64,000 nt of DNA. It comes from Spisula solida. Lineage: Eukaryota > Mollusca > Bivalvia > Venerida > Mactridae. Shown here piece by piece: positions 1 to 15,100 of the stretch. The position numbers and the translations under genes were made by a program. Within the stretch, counting starts at the first letter, position 1. Every line of letters starts with the position of its first letter. The notes beneath the pieces were generated by a model. The model saw only the letters and a list, made by a program, of their open reading frames with translations, made no database searches and was not told the DNA's origin. The stretch is taken from assembly GCA_947247005.1 (NCBI GenBank), contig OX365946.1:45720734-45784733 (forward strand), in the 5' to 3' direction.

Positions 1-139
1 TCTCCTGTTGTTACCAAACTGCATGGGCCAGAAGTTGGAGACACCATTTATGCTGACACAATAGAAACTGTGGAATTTCAAGCTAAAGACAATGCTGGAA
101 ATCCTTCTCCAATGTGTGTGTATAGACTGCAGGTTCAAG
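1..139 (+). CDS. exon: C-terminal part of HYR domain 1
   Basis: The frame from base 1 ends with the HYR hallmark (AKDNAGNPSPMC) that also closes the exons at 1968 and 8946. The donor is CAAG|GTGGGA, phase 1. The start of the exon lies outside the window. Confidence 0.85.
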
Positions 140-3100
140 GTGGGATATTATTGCATATTACATCACCACATGACCACATCACCACATCACTTGTGCTAGT
201 CGTATAGCATAGAGAATTTGACATGATTCTGACCATTATGCATGAATATATTACAAGATTGAGGTGAATACTTAAAGTGCAATATCGATCCTTTAGATTT
301 TCGTCTTCATCTTTGTGATACTTCCCGCTTATTAAAACATACAACAGGTATCATGAATATAGGTGTTTAGCAGAAAAGAGTTCATCTAATCAGTATGCCA
401 AATACCAAACAGTAGCCTTACCAAGATTATGAGTATGCACAAGACAGTTTTTACATATAACGGTTCTTTAACATTTCCCTTCGTAGAAATCAAAGGATGC
501 AAAGTTGTCATCATTGAGCATTTTGATACATGTACATTCAAGATGGTCACGAAGATGGCTGCCAAACAATGGAAAACATACATATTTCTTTAATTTTCTA
601 GGTTTACAACAATATACAAGAGTATAAAGTATTTTATTGTTAGTCTCATGAACAAAAATTCAACACATTCTGAACAAACAGCTTTAAGAATAATCAAAAT
701 GGCTAACAAAATGGCTGATAAAATGGCCGCCAAATCAGAAAAATGTTATAATCTATATAAGTTAACATTGCAGTAGTCATATATAGTGATATCAATCGAT
801 GTTTTTTGATAGTTTATATGGATTTTTTCAGTGATTGAATGTCCTGTGTACGTACCAACCACAGCATACGGAGAAATGATGTGCACTGCTGATTCTATAT
901 ACGGTAGTAAATGTACATTGAAATGTGATGAAGGCTACCAGGCTAATGGACTGGATGAAACAGAATGTTTACAGGATGGTTCATGGTCAGTTAGTTCGTT
1001 GGAATGTATAGGTAAGTACCCTTAGCTTTTATTGATTCAATTAAAGTTGATCGTAAATAAGTTATACAATACCCATTGCTTATACATGCGCTTGAAAATG
1101 CTCTAAAGAAGTATCTGAAGGGGAAACTGAGAATTTTCTTAAAATCTTAAAATTTCTGTAAGTGTATCAGCTAAACAGGGAAATCAAGATCATCAATTAT
1201 TCACATAGTTTAGAAGAATTATGTAAAAATCAACAATAACCACAAAGAACGCATAGGTTATTCATTGTTTCTTAGGAATTATGTGCAGCTCAGTTTTTTA
1301 CTTAAGTCAAAATATTTAAGTTTTTCCTTAATATGCTTTGTGAATTCCACCCCACTGATGTAGGTACAATTTATTATTTCTTTCAGAGAAGCTCTGCCCT
1401 GCAGGACCAAGTGCTCCTTTAAATGGGTATTATGATTGCCTGGGTCTAACAACGTTTCCTTTCAACTCGTTCTGTTTCCCAGTATGTGACGAGGGCTTTA
1501 CCTTACAGCAAAAATCTTCTTATGCTCGTTGTAAGGCTGACCAGACATGGGCAGTATTCAACTCTCCCGAGTGTAGAGGTATAGTTACATTAGATTTTCT
1601 TCAAAGCTGGAGGTCGTTGGCAATTAGGCAGGAATAAAGGCCACACGCTACGACTGTCTCCGTCAAACTAAAAAATATTTATTTTACATACATGTCTTCT
1701 TTGAATAAATAGGAGGTAGTGCTTTGGCTTCATCTTCTGTTATGTCAAAGTTTTTTGAAAGTTCTGATTTTTTTCCATGTCTAAAATGGGTTATGACCAG
1801 CCCTGTGTCGTTCAATGAAGAATTACGTGACGCACGTTTAATACTCCTTACGTACCAGGTATGAAATGTGCGTCACATGATTCTTCGTTGAACGCAGTGC
1901 AGGGAGGTCTCTTGGCTTTTATGCTTGGTCTATGTTTTATGTTTGAGAAGGTCTACTACTGTTTCAGACACCACACCGCCATCTTTCACCAACTGTGTCA
2001 ACACACTCACGGTAACTGCTGATAAACAACATTCTAGTGCAGTTGTTACATGGTCAGAACCAGTTGCTACTGATAATGTAGATGAAGAACCAACTGTCAC
2101 CCAAACATCTGGCCCTAGCTCTGGATCAAGCATTGAAGGAACTGTTATAGTGAAATATGAGGCTAAAGATGTTGCTGGAAACCCAAATATTTGTGAAATG
2201 GAGATCGAGGTCCAAGGTAAACTTTGTACAATCAGGCCTTAATCTCCCGAAACATCTCAATCTGAGCTACATCTTATCTCAAATATTGTCATATGTCTTT
2301 CAGGTGGACTCAAAAGTGCCATCACAAAACAGAAAACATTATTATTAGTTTATAAGGGTAAAATTTAAAAAGCTCAAACTTCAGATTTATCTCAAATTCC
2401 GACTCTGATTTGAACAATTTGATAAGAGATATCTACTTGAGATGCTTCAGGAGATCAGGGCCAGGTCTTGATACAACGATACCCAATATACTGACATATT
2501 TATACTGATGTCATTTTCTGTGAAAAAATGTTTTAAATTTAACTCTTTGTATCAATTTAGTATACTGACAAAATCATTACAACAACATATAATTTTCTTT
2601 GGAACAAGGACGTCGTTGTGTCGATACTCGACAGTACTTGGATGATTTTGGCATTATTTACTTCATTTGTTGCAGTTGTTGATAAAATGTATAAAGTTTA
2701 ATATACTTTTTTATCGTAAAGTTTTGTAAAGTGATGTGTTAGACATTGTGCCTTGTAGTGGTATGTGATGTTGTTATGTTTTCTGTGCTCGGCAGATTAA
2801 GTTGAGTGCTGCCTTCTCTGTCCAATTTTCTATTATGTGTTGTAAAACCTATAACATTGATTATCACCAAGGCACCAAACTACCAATTAATACCATACAT
2901 GTTTACAGCCGTAGTCACTTACAATGTTTTACAGTTATTTGATGTCTGTCTTCTGTCTGGACTCATAATGTGGACACCATATAATGTGGCCGTAGTCACT
3001 TACAATATTTTAATGTTTTACAGTTATATGATGTCCGTCTTCTGTCTGGACTCTAAATGTGGACACCATATTATGTGGTCGTAGTCACTTACAATATTTT

Positions 3101-6100
3101 AATGTTTTACAATTATACAATGTCCGTCTGCTGTCTGGACTCTAAATGTGGACACCATATTATGTGGCCGTTACAAGTCACTTACAATATTTTAATGTTT
3201 TACAGTTATACAATGTCCGTCTTCTGTCTGGACTCTAAATGTGGACACCATATTATGTGGTCGTAGTCACTTACAATATTTTAATGTTTTACAGTTATAC
3301 AATGTCCGTCTGCTGTCTGGACTCTAAATGTGGACACCATATTATGTGGCTATGGAACTTACAATATGTTAATGTTTTAGAGTAATACAATGTCCGTCTT
3401 CTGTCTAGACTCATAATGTTGACTCAATTTTATGTGGCCGTAGTCACTTACAATATTTAAATGTTTTACAGTTATACAATGTCCGTCTTCTGTCTGGACT
3501 CATAATGTGGACACAATTTTATGTGGTCGTAGTCACTTACAACACTCAAAACAAATTACTAAGTAATACTCAAATCAAGTAATTTTTTTACTTGTTTCAA
3601 GTAAAATTTCAAGAAAAAATAGTTGTCAGAAAATCAAGTAATACTTAGTAATTAATTACTTATCAATTACTTATCAATTACTAAGTAAAAGAATTACTAC
3701 CCAAATAATTACTAAGTAAATGATTTACTTAGTAAATGTAAATTACTCAGTAAATTAATTACTAAGTAATTATTTAACCAACCAATTACTTGTTAATTAC
3801 TAAATAAATAATTTACTTAGTAAATATAAAATACTTAGTAAAACAATTACTAAGTAATTATTTAACTAACCAATTACTTGTTAATTACTAAGTAAATAAT
3901 TTACTTAGTAATACCAGCATCATAAATAATCAAGATACTGATTGAATTAATGTCTGTTGATAAAAACTTGCTATATGTACAAATTCATAAAGTAAAAGAA
4001 ACATTTAAGTTTCTTTTTTACAATAGCAATTTAAGTTTATAGCTATGTTTTATTCTTCTATAGCTTTGGAAAAGATAAATTATTAACTTTTTTGAATGTA
4101 TTTTAAGTGTGTTAAAGGCAATTTAATGGTTTAATTTTAAATTACCTCCCTTTAATAATAATAAAATAGCATTAATATAATATCTCAGATATATATAGTC
4201 CATCAAAATTTGCTTTATTAAGTTTGGCTGAGAAATTGTTAACAGACTGCATGTATGTAGTCACTACGGACAAGCAGTGATCATGGTCTATACTCCTCAA
4301 ACTGTGTGTGGAGATTGGTGGTGACCAGTAGATGACCCTATTGATTTGGACCATGGTCTACCATGGTGGACTGAATTGAAGTGCTGTGTTGATCATTGTT
4401 GACCCTGGTCAACAAAATTCTTAACAACTGTCAACCATGGTCAACTATGTTGTCATGATTAAATACACCTGTTGACCAATCCATGGTCGGACTGGTAACT
4501 CTTACTCGACAATGGTGAACCATGGTCGACTAGGCTCTCACCTTGATTTTTTCATGGTATTTGATGGCTGACCACAATAAAACATAGTTGACTATAAAAA
4601 ATCATGGTGACCATGGTCATCCTTTTGTCTGGGATAGGTCGGATTTCAACGAAACTTTGCATGACTTGTCAGAACCAAGTCTTGTTGTAAATGTCATCCA
4701 CAAACTTTGATCAGATAAATTTTAAGGAGTTATGGCCCTTTGTTTTTTAGACATATAAATGTTGTCCGCTCTTGCACACTTGCAGACTTCTGAATATTAG
4801 CCCTTGCATTTTTCAAGCTTGTTGAAGCATACATTTTGGTTTTGAATTATTTCCTTTTCTCTTTTGAAATACAATTTTTCTAAGTTATTTTCATGTAAAA
4901 AGTTCCCCTAAAAATTGGACTCTAAAATTTCCACATTAGTATTTTTCCATGTTTTTCCAGCATCTAAAATTTCTAATGTCCATGCTGTCTGAAAAAAAGT
5001 CCACGGTTTTCCAGACTTTTACCAGCGCTGTACAGCCTTTTACCCTACTTTATCCAAGGGGGCATAAGCGTATATTGAACGCAGTCTTGTTTTGTCTGGT
5101 ATATATAGTACATACATTCAATAACAAAACTCTTGAAGTGATCAAGAATGTGTCAAATATATACAGCCAGCTTTTTAGCTCTACTGTTCCAAGAATAATG
5201 AGAACTATATTGCAAGTGTCGTCTGTTCACGTTAACGTTTATGACGAGTTTGTATTTCAGAGTATACATGTATCTTAACATACTGTTCAAGGTACACCAA
5301 TAAAAATAAAGTAAATAGGTATACACAAGGCTCGTGTAAAGATGCTGTACGTCTGCGATTGAAAGTGGCGGTGATGTAGTCAATTAATGTTGCTATTACT
5401 AAAATGGAAAATCATTTTCAGCTCAACATTTAAATTTTAGTTAGGAGTCTGAGATATTGTGATAAAATTGCCCTAACTTATTTTACTGGGCTGTATACTC
5501 TGATTGCAAATTCTATACTGTACAACATTATTGTTCATACAAATTTTAAGTAATATAAATACTTAAATGTAGAAGTTCCCCTCAGATTAAATTACTTAAA
5601 GAAGCATAATTACTTCAAGTAGTATTATATTACTATAGCTTAAAAAGTAAGTAATACTTAGTAATTAATTACTGTAAGTATTACTGAACATTACTTGAAA
5701 TAAGTAATAACATTTTACTAAGTAATTTTTTTTTTGAGTGAATATTTTAATGTTTTACAGTTATACAATGTCCGTCTTCTGTCTAGACTCATAATGTTGA
5801 CTCAATATTATGTGGCCGTAGTCACTTACAATATGTTGATGTTTTACAGTTATACAATGTCCATCTCATGTGTGGACTCCAGATGTGGCCACCATAGTAT
5901 GTGGCCATGGTACGCTGTATGGCAGTATATGTCGGTATACTTGTGAAGATGGATTTGAAGTATCGGAACCATCCGATGTGGAATGTTTAGATGATAGCAC
6001 ATGGTCCTATGGCTTCCAGCCTCCCACATGCTCACGTAATGTTCACTGTTTAATATATCATTATTAGTCCCCCACCGGTTTTTGACCGAAGGGGACTATA

Positions 6101-9100
6101 GGTTTGCCCTCCGTCCGTCAGTCCGTCTGTCCGTCAAAAAATCTGGATCCTGACATAACTCAGCAGTTTTCAAGCTAGGTTTATGAAACTTGGTATGTGG
6201 ATAGGGGGCAATAAGGGGATTATGCACATCTAAAAATATTTTGATTCTGACAAAAAGTTGGCAACAGAAACATTGAAAATGGCTTCAAACCGGTCGGGGA
6301 CTTCTTAATTACTTGTTCAATAAGATCTAGGTCTATTTGGCTGTTTATTGTTTAAATATTACAAATGATTACAGTCTGAAATATACAAATATCAATTGAT
6401 TACTTAAATGAGTTAGTATTAAAATGATTGGGTATTCCTTGAATTATAATTATAAAGAGAATAATAGGTTTGTGTTGTGGATGAGAAAGTTGGTCCGCCA
6501 AGGCGGGAAATTTATATTTTCTTAACACATATGTCAATTATTGATTTAACTAAAAGATTTATTAATTCTATTGCCTGTGTCAGTGCTATACACCGGAAAC
6601 ATAAAAGAACCAAGGAGACTATTTGGAAAGAGTTAGGGAAGTGTGCCAGATTCCTTGTATCACACAAACTTTCTGTCTCTTCCCTTGAAGCTGGAGGTCA
6701 TTGGCTAATTAGGCAATCTCATTAAAATCAGACCCATATCATGCTTCACTACATTATGCTTATATAGGATCTAAACACTTGGTATAGTTTCATGTTGATG
6801 TAAAGTGATGGAGCAAATGTTAGGGTCTGAATTTAATGAGATTGCTAATGAGGCAGGGGTAAAACGAAATGGCCACACACCATGACTTTGAAAGAAATCT
6901 AATTTGAAATGAATTGAAAGGCTTAAACAACTTGGATATTATAGGTATTACTTGCAATGAGTCTGATGTCTCATAGTTTATGTATTACTTGCAATGAGCC
7001 AGATGTCTCATATTTTAGGTATTACTTGCAATGAGCCAGATGTCTCATATTTTAGGTATAACTTGCAATGAGCCAGATGTCTCATATTTTAGGTGTTACT
7101 TGCAATGAGTCTGATGTCTCATATTTTAGGTATTACTTGCAATGAGCCAGATGTCTCATATTTTAGGTATTACTTGCAATGAGCCAGATGTCTCATAGTT
7201 TATGTATTACTTTCAATGAGCCAGATGTCTCATATTTTAGGTATTACTTGCAATGAGCCAGATGTCTCATAGTTTATGTATTACTTGCAATGAGCCAGAT
7301 GTCTCATAGTTTATGTATTACTTGCAATGAGTTTGATGTCTCATATTTTAGGTATTACTTGCAATGAGCCAGATGTCTCATATTTTAGGTATTACTTGCA
7401 ATGAGCCAGATGCTCATATTTTAGGTATTACTTGCAATGAGTCTGATGTCTCATAGTTTATGTATTACTTGCAATGAGCCAGATGTCTCATATTTAAGGT
7501 ATTACTTGCAATGAGCCAGATGTCTCATATTTTAGGTATTACTTGCAATGAGCCAGATGTCTCATATTTTAGGTATTACTTGCAATGAGCCAGATGTCTC
7601 ATATTTTAGGTATTACTTGCAATGAGCCAGATGTCTCATATTTTAGGTATTACTTGCTATGAGCCAGATGTCTTACATTTTTGGTATTACTTGCAATGAG
7701 CCAGATGTATTACATTTTAGGTATTACTTGCAATGAGCCAGATGTCTTATATTTTATGAATTACTTGCAATTAGCCAGACATCTTACATTTTAGGTATAA
7801 CTTGCAATGAGCCAGACATCTTACATTTTAGGTATAACTTGCAATGCGCCAGATGCTGCAGCTAATGGAATATACTATTGTCCTGACACATCGTATGAAT
7901 ATGAGAGTATCTGCTATCTACATTGTAATGATGGGTATTCTGTTAAAAAGCCAGTCAGTGTTGAATGTGATAAAGATGGCCAATGGATTCTAAAATCAAC
8001 TGAACAATGTCAAGGTAAGAGGTAGTCAGCATTATCTGCCCCTACCTACTAGCGCCCCCTGCCTGTTAATACTGTAAGATCAGAGACCGGGTAAGAGGTA
8101 ACAGAATAAATCCAGTGAAATATGTACACCCACTCCAGAAAATATGTACACTCACTCCAGAAAATCTGTACACTCACTCTTGCAAATTCTTAAACACACA
8201 TACCAAATATACTTCAGTATATTCCAAATATTATTTTGGTCGAGAATATTGCACTCTCGACTATTGATTGAGAGATTCTCAGCTGAGGAACTAGGTCATA
8301 TCTGAGACACTTAACTCAGTTTCTCACCAAAATAGAGATGTACTGGTTGGTTGGTATATTCAGAAAACCCAAGAAGTTTATTCGGAGAGAGCTTAAGAAG
8401 CACACTCGGATTCCTAGTATCAATTTAGCAACAAACTTCCCTGGATAGTTCAAGCTCATTGGCAAATCTGTCAGAGAAAAATACAGATTGACTGCAACTC
8501 TGAATATTGTCTCAGTCAAAAGCAAACAAACAACAACATACTTCAATGACATGAAAACATGTCAAAGAACCTTAAAACAACAAATTACCTTGGAGAGGAA
8601 TTAATATAAGTTTTCAAAAACTTGTTTTCCAATCCATTACTTATTCCATGTTTGTGTTATTATATATATGTACGCATATTGAAATAAATACAGTTTAAAC
8701 CAAACAGCAAAATACAAAAAATGTAGGTTGGTTTCCGAAATTTGCATAAATAAAGATCACACAGAATATAAAATGATTTACAAACTAATGTACAATGTAC
8801 ATTTTAGTATGAAAGCTAACTAAGAACAAAACAGTGAACTTGAAAACATCCATAAAATAGTGCCACCTTTAAAGAAAAATGTTTGATAATCAAGCAATGA
8901 TTTTGTAATGACCTTATGTGCAATATATTAGTAATTATGTTTTAGATACTGTCCCACCAACATTGTACAGCTGTCAGCAAAACCAATTACTGCTATTAGA
9001 ACGTGGAAAGGATACAACAGTTGCTAATTGGATCCTACCTAAAGCCACTGATAACGTAGACAGTGAAGAAGAGATTACAATAGAGCTTGTATCTGTAACT

Positions 9101-12100
9101 GAAGGTGCTGAGAGTGGGTCGGAGCTCTCAGTAGGAACATATATTGCTGAATACAGGGCAAGGGATACTAATGGAAACCCATCAGTAGTTACATGCTCAA
9201 TAACTTTGACTGTTGAAGGTACGATTTTTCATTCAGTTCTACTCTGTTTTATTCAACCATTGTTATGTCATCTAATTATGACTCTTATCTGAATGTTTAT
9301 ATTATTAAATACAAGTAAAATAGCAGTTTCTGGGAAATAATGCATTTAGAAATTTCTTCCTAGAATTCTTAACTGAAAAGTTCAAGTTTTGAAACAGTCT
9401 ACCAAGACAACTTTAATGTTAACAAATCTTAACACACCAAAATGATTGTTCTACAAGGCATTCGAACAAAGCTATAGGCTGACATGTACTCGTTTGGAGA
9501 AATGTAACATGTGTGTTTCTTTATGGACTCAGTGTAGTTTTGTTTTTCACAGAGGTCACCTGCTCAGAACCAAAGTATTCATTTGTTGATGACAATTTAA
9601 TGTACAACTGTTCATCATACCGATGGGGAGATAATTGCACATTATCATGTACAACAGCTTCGTCATACACGTTTCAAGGACCAGATACCATTACATGCGA
9701 GAAAACTTACTGGTCGTATGAAGGCTCAAGTCAGCCATCTTGTGAAGGTAAAAGATTGTATGCTCCTTTATTAATCATGTTCGTCAAACAGTGTAGGCCA
9801 AGGGTGGTAATCAATATTAATCTTATTTAATTGGAGGATAAAGATAACCAATCATATCACCTGTTACTGACAGTGAGTTTGATATGGTGTGATCTGATTG
9901 GTTGTCCTTATCCTTAAGTCAAGTAAGATCAATATTGAATACTACCCCTGGTCTACAGATGTAGCTTTAGACAGGAATCTAAATTTTTCGTAATCTTTTC
10001 TCCAAATTAATTATACCCTCAGGAAACAAAGTTTGGAGTAGTATATTGGAGTCTGTTCGCCGGTTGAACTGTTGGTTTCCAGATGATGACATTAGTTATG
10101 GGGATGACAACATCCTGGATTTATCGGGAATTCTGGATTTATTTATCCTGAAAGAGCTATGACTTCAGACCATATTGAAAGTCATTTGATGAACAATTTC
10201 TTTAAATGCTATTTCCTCCAAAACCACTGACTGGATTTTGACCAAACAGTAAAACTTTACAAGCATAATTCGTATGTGGATCTCTTCCAACGATGATGTA
10301 AAATGTTCCTGTCTAAATAGGTTCGACAAGTGAAAACTATTTAAATGACATCTCTTAAACCAATGAATTGGTATTCAACCAACACTACAGATATGGTGTA
10401 GCTGGGTGTTACTCTTTCATTGTTCTTTAAACCAATAAAGGGCCAATGACTCTTGTTTTTTATGTGGATTTTTAAAAATAGTAAATAAAATTAAAAAAAA
10501 GTTTAATGCAGTTTTGTGCGATTGTAAATTTGTGGATTACAAAGCATGGTAAGGGAAGCCTTTACTGTGCATTTGGGAGGTCGATAAATCGTTGGGATTA
10601 GATTTTGTGTTCAAGTTCAACCATGAAGTCAACGAAAATTTTACCTCCACAAAATTGATGATTTCGCTGTATGTGTTTACCAGTCTACAGATAGGTTGGA
10701 CTAGAAAGTATGGACGTCGGAATTATTATTTAGGAATTCAATAATTTTGACAGAATGTAAATTTTATGATTTCAGAAGCAGCATGTCAAGAGGACTTAAA
10801 TGTACCAATAAATGGAGCAGTGACTTACTCTGGTGGTATGCCACCTTTAGCACAAATGACATGCACTTCAACCCATGATTTACCATTGGACTTACCATAT
10901 CAATTCAGTGGATATTCTTTCTGCAAAACAAATACTAATGGTAGTAGTTGGTCTATAAATCCATTACCTGACTGTACAAGTAAGTATGATATATTTATTA
11001 TTTACTATCAATGGATTATGGAGATTGATCTGTGAAAATAGTAGTGAAATTATCATTTTGTTATTTTGACCGTTTTATAAACTGGTTCCAAGATCATGCA
11101 GAAAAAGAAACGTAACATCAACGGCACCGGGCTTTAAAATATGTGTAACGTCATCATGACAGCATAATTCTCACGTCATTCATTCCAATCTCAACGTGAT
11201 TTTTTTCCAAATAAGCCAATTATTGTACCTTTTTAAGAGAAATTGAGGCATATTATAAACAGAAAATTCACAACTATTCTCTATTTCTTCTGTTATCATT
11301 TTTTTGAGTTCAATTATTTCCTAGGTGATCATTTATTTCCTTGTTAATCATTTATTTCCTTGTTGGTTGGTGTTCATGTATAAGTCCCCTACCGGTCACT
11401 GGTGGGGACTATATAGTAGGTTAACCCTCCGTTCTTCAATCTGTCCGTCCGTACCTCACGCTATTTTTTTTATTTTAAAATAACTTGGTACAATTGTTCA
11501 CAACCATGAGATAACATTTCTGGGGAAAACATTGTCAATATCTTAAAGGTCACACTCGAAGGTATTAGTATAGGTAATGTATTACCTCTAGTAGCATTTC
11601 TCCTTATGTTAAAATATATCTCATATACCATTGGATGTACATGTAGGTCCTTTAGATTTGTGTTGGTATTACACCTCGAGCGTCTTAGTGATACATGTAC
11701 TTCGTGCTTTTGTAAACATACGACCAGAGTTTTAAATATAGACTATATATCAGCTGTTAAATTATGCTAATAGAAGGTCGAGAGTCATGTCAAATTCTCC
11801 GTACTATACATATTTTCAATACACTACATTAGATTGGTGTGTAAATAGCAAAATTAATTTTAATTTTGGACTTACTTATTGTATTTTTGTTCCATAGACA
11901 GGCCGGGCCAATTAGTATTTCCAATTAGGATTAGCTGGTATAGTCCCATACGTATCATTGGTTAAAGGCCTGCTTTTTGGCACTGGTCCAATTTGTACTA
12001 ATGAGCATGTTTATTGTTTTATTACAGGATCGTTCCGACCAGGCTTGAATGTGCTTCCTTTAACGTTATATTATGAGGGTGACTGCAATGACCCAGATGT

Positions 12101-15100
12101 CCAAACGGAAATGAAAGAGCAGTTGGAGCAGACCCTCCTTAATCCCGATTTATTTCTGGGTACAGATTTTGATTGTATTTCTGACAACACTTGTGGACTT
12201 GACGACTTTATTGTGGATTGTGGAAATGAAAGGAAAAAGCGAGATTCTGAAGACCATAATATTGTAAAGAAACAAACAGACAGCACTGTCGGAGTTCAGT
12301 TTAATCTGTTCCTAGAGGGCGCTATAGAAAACTTCAATGATGTCTTGAGATATGAAGAACAATTAATATTGATGTATGATCACCTGTCTGAAAAGTGTGA
12401 AAATAATGAATGTGATATCCAAGGTTATCCATTTGTACCTGGGTCAATGACTAGGGCTGATTATTCAACTATTGAATGCACTGACCCAGGTCATGTGATG
12501 GAGGGACTTTCTTGCAGTAAGTAAATCATTACCAATATTGGAGTCACGCTTGTTGGTTGGTTGGTCTGTTAGTTGTTCCATATAATTTTTGTCTGTGCTA
12601 TTTCTCTGCAACCATTGGTAGTCTAGTTGTGCATATTCCGGGCCCACAATAGTGGGATAAGTTTCTTTTTATCTTTTACACTTTTAACACTTGTAACATA
12701 CTTATTTCTTTAATAATTGTTTGCTCTGACAGCGCCACCCTGTAATAGTCGGATGTTTGATGCAGATGTAGATGTATTTTGGTCTCAGCAAAATTAATCT
12801 CAAGCACTGGTGCCAGTCTAACTAGTGGCTATAAACTGGCTGACTCACTGCGTGGGAGAGAGGTCATTTAAACATGACCTGCTACAGAGTGTAGTCAGAT
12901 CTAACAGTGTAGCTGAATGTTAGGATCTGATTTTAATGAGATTTGCCTTAATTATTTGTTTTCATGACGAGTTTAAGAAATGTTGTTCCCATAGACAATG
13001 TGTGTTGGATTCTTTCACCACATTACCATAGCTATGGAGTCAAAAGAACATCAGCAGTAACAAATTTAAACAATCGATGTTACGTTTTCGGGCAGAAAAG
13101 TTTGTGACATCACCCATTTGTTATCACACATGTTGGAGATCATTGTTTTGTCATTTGTTCTCTCATGGAAGATCACGGTATTCATGTGACAATATCATAA
13201 TGTGATCCTTATTATTTACAGAATCCTGTGCAATGGGATATTTCATGCAGAACATAGATGGTAGCAAAAAGTGTGTGAAATGTCCAATAGGAACATACAC
13301 AGACGAGGATTCTGCTTCAAACTGCACCTCCTGCCCACCTGGGAAATCAACCTTAAACATTGGTTCCAAATCATTAGACATGTGCATAGGTACATGTTAT
13401 ATAAGTTGTCCTTTTTTCTTATAATTTTTTGTTCAGTGATCAACATATTGTAAAATGTGAAAGTATGTTTTGCAAAAAGTCGACATATGTTGTAGTGATA
13501 TTTTTAAATCGGAATTATCAAGTAATTATGTGCATGTTTAGAACTTTTGATAATTACATAAAAGGGCATTGATGTTTAAAAATAGATATTGATATTACAT
13601 TATAATGATTTAACTAGACCAGATTATTTGATCAAGGATCATACATATGATTATTACCACAAAGCAGTATGCAAGGTCTTACAAAGCTTGGTAAACTCTG
13701 TAGTTTGTGCTTTCAAATAGTACACTATGTTTGTTCATTCAGAAGAACTACTAAAACCTTTACTAGGCACCACATCTTGATCCCTAGACTGACTGACTGC
13801 TTAACATTTGTCTACCATCTTTTTTCAATATTTCAGATTTGTGTCCTGCTGGTTCCCAATCATCATCGGGACTGAAACCATGTACACCGTGTCGGGAAGG
13901 TTATTATAAGGACATCATTGGACAAGGTTCCTGTTTGCCATGTATTCCCGGGCAGACATCTTTCGCACCTGGACAAACTAGTTGCTCAAGTAAGCATATT
14001 CAAATAATTTTTATAAGTTCAAATTTTAATTGAACTGACCCAGGTTTTTGACCTGGGCATTGGTCCTAAGCCACCAAAGTATGTATAGATTATTACACAG
14101 GGATGGCAGGCATTAAGTCGATATTCGGCATTCTAGGTTAGGTATTGGCTCGAGGGCTTCAGCCCGAGTGCCAATACCGGTCTAGTATGCCAAAATCGAC
14201 TTAATGCACAATGGCCCTGTTTTATAACCTTTTTATCACATATGTTCAACTCAAGTTATTTTTTCTAAACAAGAAACAACAAAACAAGCTCAGATCTAAC
14301 TTTTCCAGAGCTTTGTTAAACTGCGAAACAGTCAGAATCTTCAATTTGTATTCCCGTGCGCTAATGACGTCACATGTTTGTGTATGTTAAGTACGCGCGT
14401 CGCTTCCGAAATGACCGGATATACCTTCGATACGGATTTTGGCACACCTGGAGAGGGCCAGATATCGATATTTGGCACACTAGACACACATATTAGCTCA
14501 AATTCAGCGCAATTTTGTTACTATATATAGTAACACATGCGATAAATACCTGTATCACATTCCTGATGCTGATAAGTGACAACTGTGCCTCATTCTGGAA
14601 ATGCACAGCTTACTTCATGACCTCAACAACCGGAGTTGACTTTAGGTTTACCCTATGTAGGTGCGTCCTTTGCCAGTCTGTCTTGTCTTGTCTGTCTTGT
14701 CTGGATCCTAACATGTGTGTCTTTATGTAGGTACTAGGACCATGAGGAAAGCATTACACAATCGACTATCTTTTTATTCTGACAAATCTTGTAGTTGCTA
14801 TTGAAACCAGTAGGAGGCTTTCATTTTACTTTCAATATTTCTTTTACCAGTGGGGAAATTGCCTGATTGTGCAAAACTGGGTGTCTCTATTGCCCGATCA
14901 GACAATTTATGGATCAAAATAATCTGATCGGTCAAGTAGTTAGGGAATAGGGAATCCCTAAAATTGCCCGATCCTCTACTGTTAACTTGTTCATCAAGTT
15001 TGAGGAATAATTTTGTCATTTTAGTTTATTAATACTAGTATATTGTATATTTAATTTTGTCTTTGGAATGACTCAATCACAAAGTGAACTCCCCAACTGT

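Noticed and set aside
2806..3266. Plus-strand ORFs with repeated SVFCLDSKCGHHIMW-like peptides
   Set aside because: Wrong-frame reading of the exon-edge array; the real exon frame differs.
2911..7831. CRISPR-like arrays
   Set aside because: Units are adjacent without unique spacers and lie in eukaryotic introns.
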